From: Ambrosia x helenae
Taxonomy: Eukaryota > Streptophyta > Magnoliopsida > Asterales > Asteraceae
Assembly (NCBI GenBank): GCA_030844895.1
Contig: CM061228.1
Coordinates: forward strand, 140,356,444 to 140,420,443
Direction: 5' to 3'
DNA length: 64,000 nt
Below are positions 1 to 8,691 of this stretch, in pieces. Within the stretch, counting starts at the first letter, position 1. Every line of letters begins with the position of its first letter. The translations under genes and the position numbers were made by a program. The notes below the pieces were generated by a model, which had not been told where the DNA came from, ran no database searches, and saw nothing but the letters and a program-made list of their open reading frames with translations.

Positions 1-1
1 C

Positions 2-1883
2 TTCTTTAGCAAAAAATTGTGTACAACCATGCAGTCCCAGTCTACATACACCAAAGAATTATACGCCATAACCGAGTCCGTAAAAAAATGGCGTCAATAC
101 CTTTTGGGTCGTCGCTTCCGTATCTACACCGATCACCACAGCCTCAAACACATCCTCTCACACCATTCAAACACCCGAACAACAAAAATGGCTCACGAAA
201 CTCATGGGATTCGATTTCGAGATCCACTTCAAACCGGGTCGAGAAAATACCGTAGCCGATGCCCTTAGCCGCATGGATATTCCATCCCTTTTAGCAATTT
301 CGTTCCCAACGGCTACTTGGCTCGCCGAGCTTCGCTCCTATTATATCTCTGATGAAATCGGCTCACAATTGGTTACTAAAGTGAAAAATGACCCAACCGC
401 TTTTCCCCACCATTCATTTCGTGATGGCTTAATATATGTTCATGGCAAGCTTCTTGTTCCACCCATCTCGGACCTACGATCACGTCTTGTCGAAGAATTT
501 CACTCTTCCTTTTTGGGTGGCCATTCAGGCGTTAATGCTACTACCAAACGTTTAGCCAATTCCTTTACTTGGCTTGGACTAAAAAAAGATGTAGCATCAT
601 TTGTCAAACAGTGCCATATATGCCAAACCATTAAAACACCAAATCACAAACCATTTGGATTGCTACAGCCCCTACCTACACCAGAACACCCATGGGTCGA
701 CATATCGATGGACTTCATTACGGGTTTACCGAGTTCCAAAGGTAAAACTACAATATGGGTTGTTGTCGATCGTCTCTCAAAATTTGCTCATTTCATTGCC
801 TTACCCACCAATTACACCGCTGTTTCCTTGGCTTCCATTTTCATGAAAGAAATTTATCGTTTGCACGGGTTACCGAAAACGATTGTTTCTGACCGCGACC
901 CGATTTTCGTGAGCAAATTTTGGCGTGAGCTTTTCAAACAAATGGGCACTAAACTCTTACATTCTAGCGCGTACCACCCTCAAACGGATGGTCAAACCGA
1001 AGTTGTTAATAGGGGTTTAGAGATGTATTTGCGGGCCTTTGTTTCAGATGCTCCCAAAACATGGGAACGTTATCTATACCTTGCCGAATTCTCATACAAT
1101 ACCAGCCATCATTCGGCGATTAACATGTCACCGTTTCAAGCTCTTTATGGTCGTCAAGTGTCCACTATACACGACTATGTACCCGGCTCAGCAAAATCTG
1201 GATCCATCGAAGCCTCTTTAGTGCTACATCAACAAATCTTAGACTCTTTGAAGAATTCACTTGGAGCAGCAAAATCTCGCATGATCAAGCAGGCTAATAA
1301 GAAAAGAACTGAGAAAGAATTCGCTGTAGGAGATTTTGTGTATCTTCGACTTCACAAATACCGTCAAGCTTCAGTCCATCGGCGGTCTAATCAGAAATTA
1401 TCTCGCAGGTATTATGGCCCGTATAAGATTTTACAGCGTATCGGCCCAGTCGCCTACAAGTTGGCACTTCCAGTAGGTTCAAAAATTCATCCGGTGTTTC
1501 ACGTTTCTTTATTAAAACCGAGTTTTGGTACTCCATCTAATCCTACCGGTAACCTTCCGAATATATATTCGGACATGGAAATCGCGGCCTTACCAGAATT
1601 TGTTATGGAACGTCGTACTGTTAATGACATCAAACAAGTTTTAATCAAATGGGAAGGGAAGCCGTTGGAAGAAGCTACGTGGGAAAGTATCGAAGACTTG
1701 CATGATCAGTTTCCGGAGTTTATCGACATTGAGGGCAATGTTAAGTTTCAAGAGGAGGGGGATGATGCGGCCCAACTAGCAGCTGGCCCAACAGAAGAAC
1801 TCAATGGCCCAGGCCAGTTTACGAATGAGCCCAATATTAGGCCTGAAAGGGTCCGCAAGATACCCGCAAAGCTACTGGAGTAA
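2..1883 (+). pseudogene. Ty3 chromovirus pol, RNase H to chromodomain, one frameshift
   Basis: Frame 2 encodes the RNase H core (SKKL, YTKELYAI, IYTDHHSLKHIL) to about base 160. Reading then shifts by one base, apparently a single-base deletion, and continues from about 163 to the stop at 1883. Counting residues from the Met at 204, the integrase zinc finger is H100, H107, C137, C140 and the catalytic triad is D170 (ISMDF), D230 (IVSDRD) and E266 (DGQTEVVN). The chromodomain is about 464-506, with the LIKWEG and ATWE signatures. Integrase joins element DNA to the host, and the chromodomain is known to bias insertion to particular chromatin. The last 40 or so codons lie inside the 3' LTR. Everything after the frameshift is open, so decay is recent. 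Confidence 0.92.
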
Positions 1884-2230
1884 TGCTAAGAGTGGAAGCC
1901 TTGTTTTTAGCAATTATTTGACTATTTATTTACTGCATTGTTATTTCTTTTCAATTAAATTAGTTATGCATGATAGGGTAGTGGAGCATGGTAGGAGTAA
2001 TGGCATGCATGTCTCCTAACAATAAGGATCATGGGCATTATGCTTTGAGTCCATTGCATCTATAAATAGTTGTAATTTGCTTTTGGAGAATACACAGAAA
2101 ATTGTCCCAAATCTCTTGTTTCCTCTCTTATTTTCTTGGAGTGTTTGCCTACTAAAAAAGGCTATACCATCGGGCTTGTAAATTCTTTTCGCGAATTTTG
2201 TGTCATGATAAAAGCAAATGAAGCTCAACA
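1763..2230 (+). repeat. 3' LTR of the Ty3 element
   Basis: The purine tract GAGGAGGGGGA at 1752-1762 is a good polypurine tract and is followed by TG at 1763. The LTR carries a TATAAATA box at 2061 and a plausible end in CA at 2230 (CTCAACA). Length is about 468 bp. Both edges are inferred because the other LTR is outside the window. Confidence 0.6.
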
Positions 2231-3398
2231 TTGCCTTTTTTTTTAAAATAATAATAAAAACATGTGGTTAGGGCGTTGTATATGTCTTAAAAAGGGGTTG
2301 CTTTTGTTTCGTTTTGTATGATAATGGCTGACTCAATGTGGTAGGGTTTCTAATTTGTCTTGGGGACTACAACCACTCAATGTGTCGATAACATCAACCA
2401 TACAAGTCATCATTACTGAGACAACTCATTACACAAAAGAGTCAATATATAGATGTATGGACAAAGAGCAGTGGACCATTGTATATATGGGATCGAGCCA
2501 TAGCCAAGGTGGTGTGTGATGATACTATTACAAGGAAAGGGTTGAATATGAGAAGAAGTCCTTATGGACATGAACTAGGACTAGGAGTGCTCAATACTTC
2601 TCATAGTTCTAACTGGTTAACTATTTGGTCGGTTTGAGATTTACACGGTTTGTTTTCATTATTGTTTAACCATTTTTAATTATTAATATTCTAATCGTTT
2701 CAAACCGGTCAACAAACCACTAAACCAGGTTGTCTGACCCACCGGCCACACATCCAAGTGCTTACGTGATTCCTACTTATATATATTTACTTCAAATTTA
2801 TTTTGTAATAAATGCTCTTACGTGTGTTTTTTTACTATCAAGACGAGGGAAAAGATGCATAGTGTCTTTTTGTTTGAAATTACCATCCAATTATATTATT
2901 ACCAATATTCATCTTATACGTAAAAGTTAAAACACTTAAAAATGTTGTGATGACTTGTAGAAGGCCTATTTAAAGCAGGAAAAAGAAGGCCATGAGGCAG
3001 CGCGCAGAACCAAGTTATATATATAAAATAACCACATGGCATTAGGCCCTTCGGTGAGGAGCAGGCATAGGGTGGGCAAGGTGATGCCGCCCCGGCAAAC
3101 ACCGCCCCCCTATGCCCGAAACGGCATAGGCGGCAAGAGAATGACTTTGGTGCCGGGCCAAGAAAATCGATAATCTCTCTATCTCCGTGCTTTCTTTTAA
3201 TTAATAAAAAAAATATTAAATGATGATGGGACTCCTACCACACTCTTGGACCATCAATCATCATCTCCATAATACTTCTACCCCACGCTAACATAGCAGC
3301 TGAGTTGAAGGACCATCATGAATGATGGGCCTCTTCCACACCCAAAGGCATGACTATTGGCCATGTAGATTCAAGCCATGCCAATAATTCCCTTCTTC
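2231..3398. other. Intergenic, no gene recognised
   Basis: AT-rich sequence with only short open frames and no recognisable domain. A GC-richer patch at 3040-3180 (GGCATAGGGTGGGC, CGGCATAGGCGGC) looks like part of a decayed repeat, but no terminal repeats could be paired. Confidence 0.5.
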
Positions 3399-4608
3399 AG
3401 GTGTCTCTTATTCTCTATATCCATCATTCAAGCTATACAAACTATGTTAACTGCAATATGTGGTAGGTACCTGAACGCATAAGAAACAACACGTTAAATA
3501 TATACCCAGCGAAAACAAGTCCTCCAAATGTGTTCCAAGCATATGCAAAGCAATTTCGTAATGAATTCACATTTTTTTTAAAATTGCGTTCCAAGGAAAT
3601 AGTACATGGTGGAGGCGTGGTTTTAAAATTTTTAGATAGAAGTATCGTTGATCCAACTAGTGATGATATGCTTGCAGTCTCTGGGAGAAGCTTGCGCAGT
3701 CGCTTCAGGACATGGTCAAAGAGGTATAGAATTTTAAACTAAACATAATGAAGAATATTTCGTTTATAACTTCTAGTTATTCTGACTTGCTTCAGGGGTT
3801 GGTTCGAGAAGCCGATCTTAACTCATTCAATATACCACTTTATTATCCGTGTGGATGAAGTTAGAGCCAAAACTCCCATGTCTTTCTGGTTAAACCAAGC
3901 AGCAATTTCCAACAAGCAAGTCTTTTTGCTTTTTTCGAGCAGGAAGCGGAATTACAATAATGAATTTGACTCTCAATGGAGCCTATTCTCTCACTAAGTC
4001 AGCTTGTCCGAAACTTGGGAAACCTTGTTGGACAACTAGACGCTCCTGCTTAGCAGCAGGCCCTTGTTGATGCCAAAAAAAGCTATCGGCACTCTGGCGC
4101 TAGCTTTATTCAATCGGCAGAATTTCCCACTAGGCCCTAATTGGAACATCCATGAATTAACAGTCCAAGTTATTGAGGAGGAGAATGTGAATAACCTTAA
4201 GATATTGTTGGATACTGTGAATGATCTTGCTACTTAGGGTGTGACTAGTGAATTCTTCATTAGCGTCATCCGCCTTTTAGAACATAGTGGGTGGGGCTTG
4301 GGGAGTTGGTGGTTGGGGAATAAAAAGAGGGATCTTTTTTTCTTGATAATTTGATACTTTTTCAAGTTATCTGGGATTCAAAAGACACCGACTACACACA
4401 TACACATGATTCGATTGAGCTCAGCCGCGTTCACGGAAGGAATACGGCTAAACATGTCAGAGCGATTACGGAACCGCTATTGACGTCTCATTTTGGAAAT
4501 TCCATTATTGACGTGCTATTTGAGAAGTTTGAGAAGCATGTGGCAGAGCATCTTGTTTACAAGAGAACAAGACACTTCAATAAAGTCATTTCACTCACTA
4601 GAAAATGA
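3399..4608 (+). pseudogene. SABATH-family carboxyl methyltransferase pseudogene (C-terminal half)
   Basis: SABATH enzymes transfer a methyl group from S-adenosyl-methionine to carboxyl groups of small molecules such as salicylate or jasmonate. Recognisable pieces in order: HHSSY (3422), a stop, VPERIRNN, NIYPAKTSPPNVFQAYAKQF (to about 3560), FLKLRSKE, GGGVVLKFLDR, LAQSLQDMVKE, then GLVREADLNSFNIPLYYPC (about 3797-3853), and after a gap FQVIWDSKDT, AKHVRAITEPLLTSHFG, FEKFEKHVAEHL and VISLTRK to the stop. The intron at about 3730-3796 (GT...AG) sits where the family normally has one, so the copy came from genomic DNA, not from a retrocopy. Breaks seen are an in-frame TAG near 3462, frameshifts near 3670-3690 and 3850, and about 450 bp of unrelated sequence. 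The N-terminal SAM-binding half is missing. Substrate cannot be inferred. Confidence 0.85.
3862..4318. other. Unidentified insert inside the SABATH pseudogene
   Basis: SABATH homology stops after VDEVRA-like sequence and resumes at about 4320 (LFFLDNLILFQV). The 450 bp between have no match to the family and contain stop codons in all forward frames. No clear terminal repeats or target-site duplication were found, so the insert may be a transposon fragment or filler DNA. Confidence 0.5.
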
Positions 4609-4660
4609 ATAATTTAGTGCACACACTAGTACTTATTTCAAAAAAAAAATTTATATTCTA

Positions 4661-5009
4661 TGTTAGAGAAATGTGTCAAAATCCTAGTCAAATAATAAGT
4701 CAAACTTGGTCAACAAAGTTTGAGGGGCCATTTGTGACAATATCCAAAGTTCTTCTTTTGCTTTATGTTTAGGTTAATAAGTAGAAGACTGGGAAGTTGA
4801 AGGGCCTGTTTTGTCAATCCAGAAAGTCTTAACAGACTTTAACCGTTTGATTGGGATTTAGGGTTATAAAAGCTAGTGTTTGATTCAATTAGCTAGATCA
4901 GTCGATTACATTTCAATTCAGTTTGTAATTTTCTTTCGTTTCATCATTAATAAGATTTCGAATCATTTGATTGTTATTCTTGATACAATTTCATAGTTTT
5001 TATTCAACA
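4661..5009 (+). mobile_element. Solo LTR (probably Ty1/copia) with 5-bp TSD
   Basis: A 349-bp sequence starts TGTTAG and ends AACA, the classic TG...CA termini. It is flanked by the same 5 bases, TTCTA, at 4656-4660 and 5010-5014. A TATAAAAG box lies at about 4865. No internal domain adjoins it, so this is the residue of LTR-LTR recombination. The inverted TGTT/AACA ends and short length suit copia, but the superfamily is inferred. Confidence 0.85.
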
Positions 5010-5272
5010 TTCTACATTCAATAAGCATTTGCATATTTATTATTTATATATTATTGTCCTATATACATCATGAATTCTTGAACCACATACAAGGGTATAT
5101 TATTATCAGCTCAATTTTCAAAATTATAAATTGAACATATTATGAGAATTTATTCATTTTTGTGAAGTTAGTGTATTTTAGATATATATGCTTGAGTTAA
5201 CAGAATAAACAAACGGGGTTATCAAGTTAGATGGAAATGACAACAAATAACAAACCTTAGGTGTTTAGCTGC

Positions 5273-5323
<51 letters not shown>
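5273..5323. repeat. (AAT)n microsatellite
   Basis: About 17 uninterrupted AAT units. Confidence 0.97.
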
Positions 5324-5531
5324 TTTAGATGTAATGAGCAAACCTAATTAAACATAAGGGGTAATTTTGGCTGTTAACTCAATACAAGATGAATAAACTT
5401 TGGTTGCAAATAGGAATTATCCTATATATTAATTTTACAAGTTTGATGAATAGTGCTATATGTTATTTGTATTTAGGTTTGCGATTCTGTTGCATTTAAC
5501 AAAGTTCTTTCCGGTCCAATTGGTTTGGTGT

Positions 5532-5627
5532 TTTATTCTTTACACTCCACCCAGGTTCGATTACTGGAGTAAGTTGTGTTTTTATTTTGCACTCCTCCCA
5601 CGTTCGATTCCCGGAGTAAGTTGTGTT
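5532..5627 (+). repeat. 48-bp unit in two tandem copies
   Basis: Each copy runs TTTATT...CACTCC...GTTCGATT...GGAGTAAGTTGTGTT. The second starts at 5581. Each contains a tRNA B-box-like GTTCGATT, but no A box is seen. Confidence 0.8.
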
Positions 5628-5666
5628 AATAATATAATCAATGAAGATCTATCATCGCCATAAATC

Positions 5667-5751
5667 TTTTTTTTTTTTTTTTGAACGGCCAACTAAGAAT
5701 CGCCGGGTACTCTTGTACGCGGCGGCCCCCATTGGCAAAGGGAAGCCCACA
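5667..5751 (-). mobile_element. SINE 3' fragment (GGCCGTTC-tail family)
   Basis: On the minus strand it ends AGTTGGCCGTTC followed by 16 A. The same tail is found at 18.8-19.1, 50.8 and 52.9 kb. Only the 3' part is present (GCCGGGTACTC motif as at 52990); the tRNA-like head is missing. Confidence 0.7.
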
Positions 5752-5782
5752 AACAAACAAAAAAACAATTGCCCTTCATCAC

Positions 5783-6196
5783 TAGAGGTGCACAAAACCG
5801 GGTTTTTTGAATACCCAGGTTTGGGTACGTACCCGGGTTCGGATATGATCGGGTATGGTATAACTGGGCATTGTGAATAACCGGGTCGGGTTCGGGTAGG
5901 GTATTTTCCTGAAAAACCATACCCTATATACCCGGTTCAGGTCGGGTTCGGGTTTTCAATACCCGGGTATTCTAGATAACCGGGTATTCTAAAGAACCGA
6001 GTACGAACCGGGTACGTGTATTATAATAACCGGTTTCGAGTTTAAATCGGGTTGAAAAAAAAACCGGGTTCAGGTTCGGGTTTTAGGTGAGCTGGGTATA
6101 CCCTGACCATACCCTACGGGTAGGGTTGGGTACGGGTATGAAATACCAGGGTTTTAAAATACTCGGGTTCGGGTCCGGTTATTTTGTGCACCACTA
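5783..6196. mobile_element. hAT-type MITE filled with ACCCGGGT-like repeats
   Basis: Terminal inverted repeats TAGAGGTGCACAAAACCGG (left) and CCGG...TTTTGTGCACCACTA (right). The flanks TTCATCAC (5775-5782) and GTCATCAC (6197-6204) match at 7 of 8 bases, the duplication size of the hAT superfamily. The 414-bp interior codes for nothing and is made almost entirely of permutations of ACCCGGGTTCGGGT on both strands. Confidence 0.85.
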
Positions 6197-6204
6197 GTCA
6201 TCAC

Positions 6205-6957
6205 TCATCACCACTTACGGTTTCACCCATCACTACCGTGATGGAGTACTTGGTGGGGTGGTGTTTGAGAATGGTGCCCCCACATACCTTAAACTTAACC
6301 ACAACTTTTGGTTATATAGGAAATGACTTGGTTACTAGGATGACTCAACTTTCTAACTATGTATTATTAGAATAAACTCACATGTTTTGTCTAACCTATC
6401 TATTATATCAAATACAATGAATTTCCTTGTAATTCACTTAAGCAAATATCTGTACTAATTCATATGCTCAGTTTGGTTTAGCCTTCCGTTGATCGTGCTA
6501 CGTACTCAGGAATTACGTCCAACAATTACTAGAAAAGCTTAAACTTAATAATAAACTAATTATGATTTTGTTTAAATATCCTCCACCGCTTCACGTCACC
6601 CCAAGATATCTCTACTAAACCGCCCCTAGTGAAAACTTAATTATTATTTTGTTTTATAACTTATAACTTAACGATTAATAATAAGAGTATTTGTTAATAA
6701 AAGAAATTATTAAACAACAGCAATCGACAAGACTAGAAGTATTATTGGGTTGGAGCATAAGAAACTGATGGAATACAAGGGAAGTTTGGTCAAGATGTAC
6801 AAGAAAGTACTTCAGAACAAATATATTAGTTTATGCTGTCGTTTAAGTTCGGGTCATAATATATTGAAGAAAGTATTGGGGACCAGTACTCTTCTCCAAG
6901 CTTTTAGTAGGTTTGGACATGGCTACTTAGTATAAAATTTTATAAGTTTCAAATTAA
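6205..6957. other. Intergenic, nothing recognised
   Basis: AT-rich DNA with only short open frames and no repeat structure that I could define. Confidence 0.5.
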
Positions 6958-7162
6958 AAACTTGACGGACGTTGTTGTGTTCGGGTGGACGCAAGGCAAG
7001 CATGCGTGCGTTGACCTTACTGGGGTATCCCATTGGTGGGACTCCAGGATTCGGGTTTTGTGGCTGGGTAGGCAGTTTTGAAAGCCGAGAGCAAAAAAGT
7101 GGATAAGCATGAAGCGGCTTGTCTAGAGAACCAGCATGTGTTTGTGCCCTTCGCTTTTGATA

Positions 7163-7493
7163 TGATAGGTTTTACAAAGAAAAACCTACAAAACTTCCAA
7201 GAACTCAAGATGAGATGAGAGATCAAAGCACAAAAGCTTTCTTTTATAATTTTCTATTCATCTTCTTACTAAAACATTCAAGGCCCTTATAAAAGGCTTA
7301 CAATAGAAAGTAACCGAATGAAAAAAACTAACTAGACATGATGTAAATTAACTACCCACTATTATGCTAAACTAAACACAAATTAATAATGTAAACACAA
7401 ATTAATAATGTTTCTAATAAAACCAAGAGAACGTGGTGAGACATGGAGTCAAGGATATGTGGTTGTGCATGGTGAAACTAAGGGCACGTATCA
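7163..7493 (-). repeat. 3' LTR (minus-strand element)
   Basis: Downstream LTR of the 1348-bp element; matches 8180-8510 base for base as far as I could read. Confidence 0.93.
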
Positions 7494-8151
7494 TTCCCGT
7501 GCGCCTCAAAACGTTCTTGTCCTCAAGAACGGAACGATTTTGCCACGGAGGTCGCCATTCGAGTCTCCCCGCGGCATTCGGTGCGGTCTCAACTATGCGC
7601 CATCGTGGCTTCCACGGTGGTCGCCATTCCCGTCTTTGCTCCGGAATGGGATGACTTGTTGGACTACCCATAGCTATTATACCTAATCCCATGCCAAATC
7701 TAACTGTAGTATGCGTGACATACTTTGGATAATTGAAAGGAGCATCAAACACTAAATTGTCAGCTTTTAAAATTAGTCTATGTGGCCACATGGTTATTAA
7801 TGGGACCATCAATGAACATCCATTTGCAACAAACGGAGGAACTAACATTGGGCCAACGGATGAGCATATGGTATTGTTGTTTTGTGGAGGTGTAAATGAC
7901 GCATATGGCGATGGTGTTGTGGGCTTTTGGTGTAGTGGTGAGATGAGGGCGATTGATGGTGGAGACGGTTTTGGTGACGGTTTCGGAGCCGGTGGTTGTC
8001 GATCGGGAATTGAAGGTGGTGGTAGTCGATCGAATATGGTGTGAAGGGTGCGGGTTTGTTCGATTAAGGTTTGGAGGTAAGTTTCTTGTTGGGCAATAAG
8101 TTGCCGGAGAAGATCTTTGGTTATAGGGTCATTGAGTTCTTCCAAAGCCAT
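7414..8151 (-). CDS. Gag-like ORF of the non-autonomous LTR element, 245 aa
   Basis: Starts MALEELNDPITKDLLRQLIA about 28 bp after the 5' LTR, as a gag would. Residues 1-45 are a likely helical/coiled segment, about 46-85 are proline-rich, and two copies of an EWRPPW motif (EWRPPWKPRW, EWRPPWQNRS) occur near 175-205. The segment LEDKNVLRRTG just before the 3' LTR resembles the end of chromovirus pol next to the polypurine tract. The frame may therefore fuse the start of gag to the end of pol after a large internal deletion. The last 26 codons lie in the LTR. There is no zinc knuckle, protease or polymerase motif. The frame is intact, but whether it is translated is unknown. Confidence 0.6.
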   Translation of the reverse strand: MALEELNDPITKDLLRQLIAQQETYLQTLIEQTRTLHTIFDRLPPPSIPDRQPPAPKPSPKPSPPSIALISPLHQKPTTPSPYASFTPPQNNNTICSSVGPMLVPPFVANGCSLMVPLITMWPHRLILKADNLVFDAPFNYPKYVTHTTVRFGMGLGIIAMGSPTSHPIPEQRREWRPPWKPRWRIVETAPNAAGRLEWRPPWQNRSVLEDKNVLRRTGMIRALSFTMHNHISLTPCLTTFSWFY

Positions 8152-8179
8152 GGAGGCTTAGGCTCAATGAAAGCACCAA

Positions 8180-8510
8180 TGATAGGTTTTACAAAGAAAA
8201 ACCTACAAAACTTCCAAGAACTCAAGATGAGATGAGAGATCAAAGCACAAAAGCTTTCTTTTATAATTTTCTATTCATCTTCTTACTAAAACATTCAAGG
8301 CCCTTATAAAAGGCTTACAATAGAAAGTAACCGAATGAAAAAAACTAACTAGACATGATGTAAATTAACTACCCACTATTATGCTAAACTAAACACAAAT
8401 TAATAATGTAAACACAAATTAATAATGTTTCTAATAAAACCAAGAGAACGTGGTGAGACATGGAGTCAAGGATATGTGGTTGTGCATGGTGAAACTAAGG
8501 GCACGTATCA
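8180..8510 (-). repeat. 5' LTR (minus-strand element)
   Basis: Upstream LTR of the 1348-bp element, bounded by the TGATA duplication at 8511-8515. Confidence 0.93.
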
Positions 8511-8691
8511 TGATACCTTTGGAGCGCTGGCTCCGTAAGCAATCAAGCTCCTCGATCGCGTGAAGAAAGTTGTGCAAAGTAATTCTCCAGCTGCTAAGGG
8601 CCAATGTTTTATTTTCAATAGAGTAGGTTTTGCAATACAAAAAGGGATAGTGGCGCAACTTATAGCCCGTTTGCCTACGTATCACTTGTAA

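Larger units (their letters stand above)
1..2230 (+). mobile_element. 3' part of a Ty3/gypsy chromovirus LTR retrotransposon
   Basis: The window opens inside an LTR retrotransposon that runs off the left edge. Present in order are the end of the RNase H domain, the RNase H-integrase linker, integrase, a chromodomain and the 3' LTR. Domain order RNase H-integrase after reverse transcriptase is that of Ty3/gypsy elements, and the C-terminal chromodomain places it among plant chromoviruses. The 5' LTR, primer-binding site, gag, protease and most of reverse transcriptase lie outside the window, so the target-site duplication cannot be checked. One frameshift in RNase H means this copy is probably not autonomous. 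Confidence 0.93.
5015..5666. other. Intergenic with a microsatellite and a small tandem duplication
   Basis: No gene recognised. The stretch holds the (AAT)n tract and the 48-bp duplication listed separately. Confidence 0.6.
7163..8510 (-). mobile_element. Young non-autonomous LTR retrotransposon (1348 bp, minus strand)
   Basis: Two 331-bp LTRs at 7163-7493 and 8180-8510 read as identical by eye. The element is flanked by TGATA at 7158-7162 and 8511-8515. On the minus strand the LTR begins TGATACGTGCCC and ends AAACCTATCA. The 686-bp interior holds a primer-binding-like TTGGTGCTTTCATTGAGC directly after the 5' LTR and one open frame. Reverse transcriptase, integrase and protease are absent, so it must be moved by a full-length relative. 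Matching LTRs and an exact duplication imply recent insertion. Confidence 0.93.
6958..8691 (+). pseudogene. C-terminal fragment of a plant reverse-transcriptase-type ORF, split by an LTR element
   Basis: The two flanks of the 7163-8510 insertion join into one reading frame. Left: VVFGWTQGKHACVDLTGVS, then a frameshift and a stop, then AVLKAESKKVDKHEAACLEN, FVPFAFD. Right: FGALAPEAIKLLDRVKKVV, then GQCFIFNRVGFAIQKGIVAQ and LIARLPTYHL before a stop at about 8691. From memory this matches the C-terminal tail of a family annotated in plants as reverse transcriptase/LINE-type protein (motifs VCVDLTGSSP, HIFNRISFAIAKG, IVSRLP). The fragment has one frameshift and one internal stop before the insertion and no polymerase domain. 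Identity as a retroelement ORF is established-family inference; the split is seen directly. Confidence 0.7.

Noticed and set aside
7733..8044. 103-codon plus-strand frame inside the LTR element
   Set aside because: It is the antisense shadow of the proline-rich part of the Gag-like ORF.
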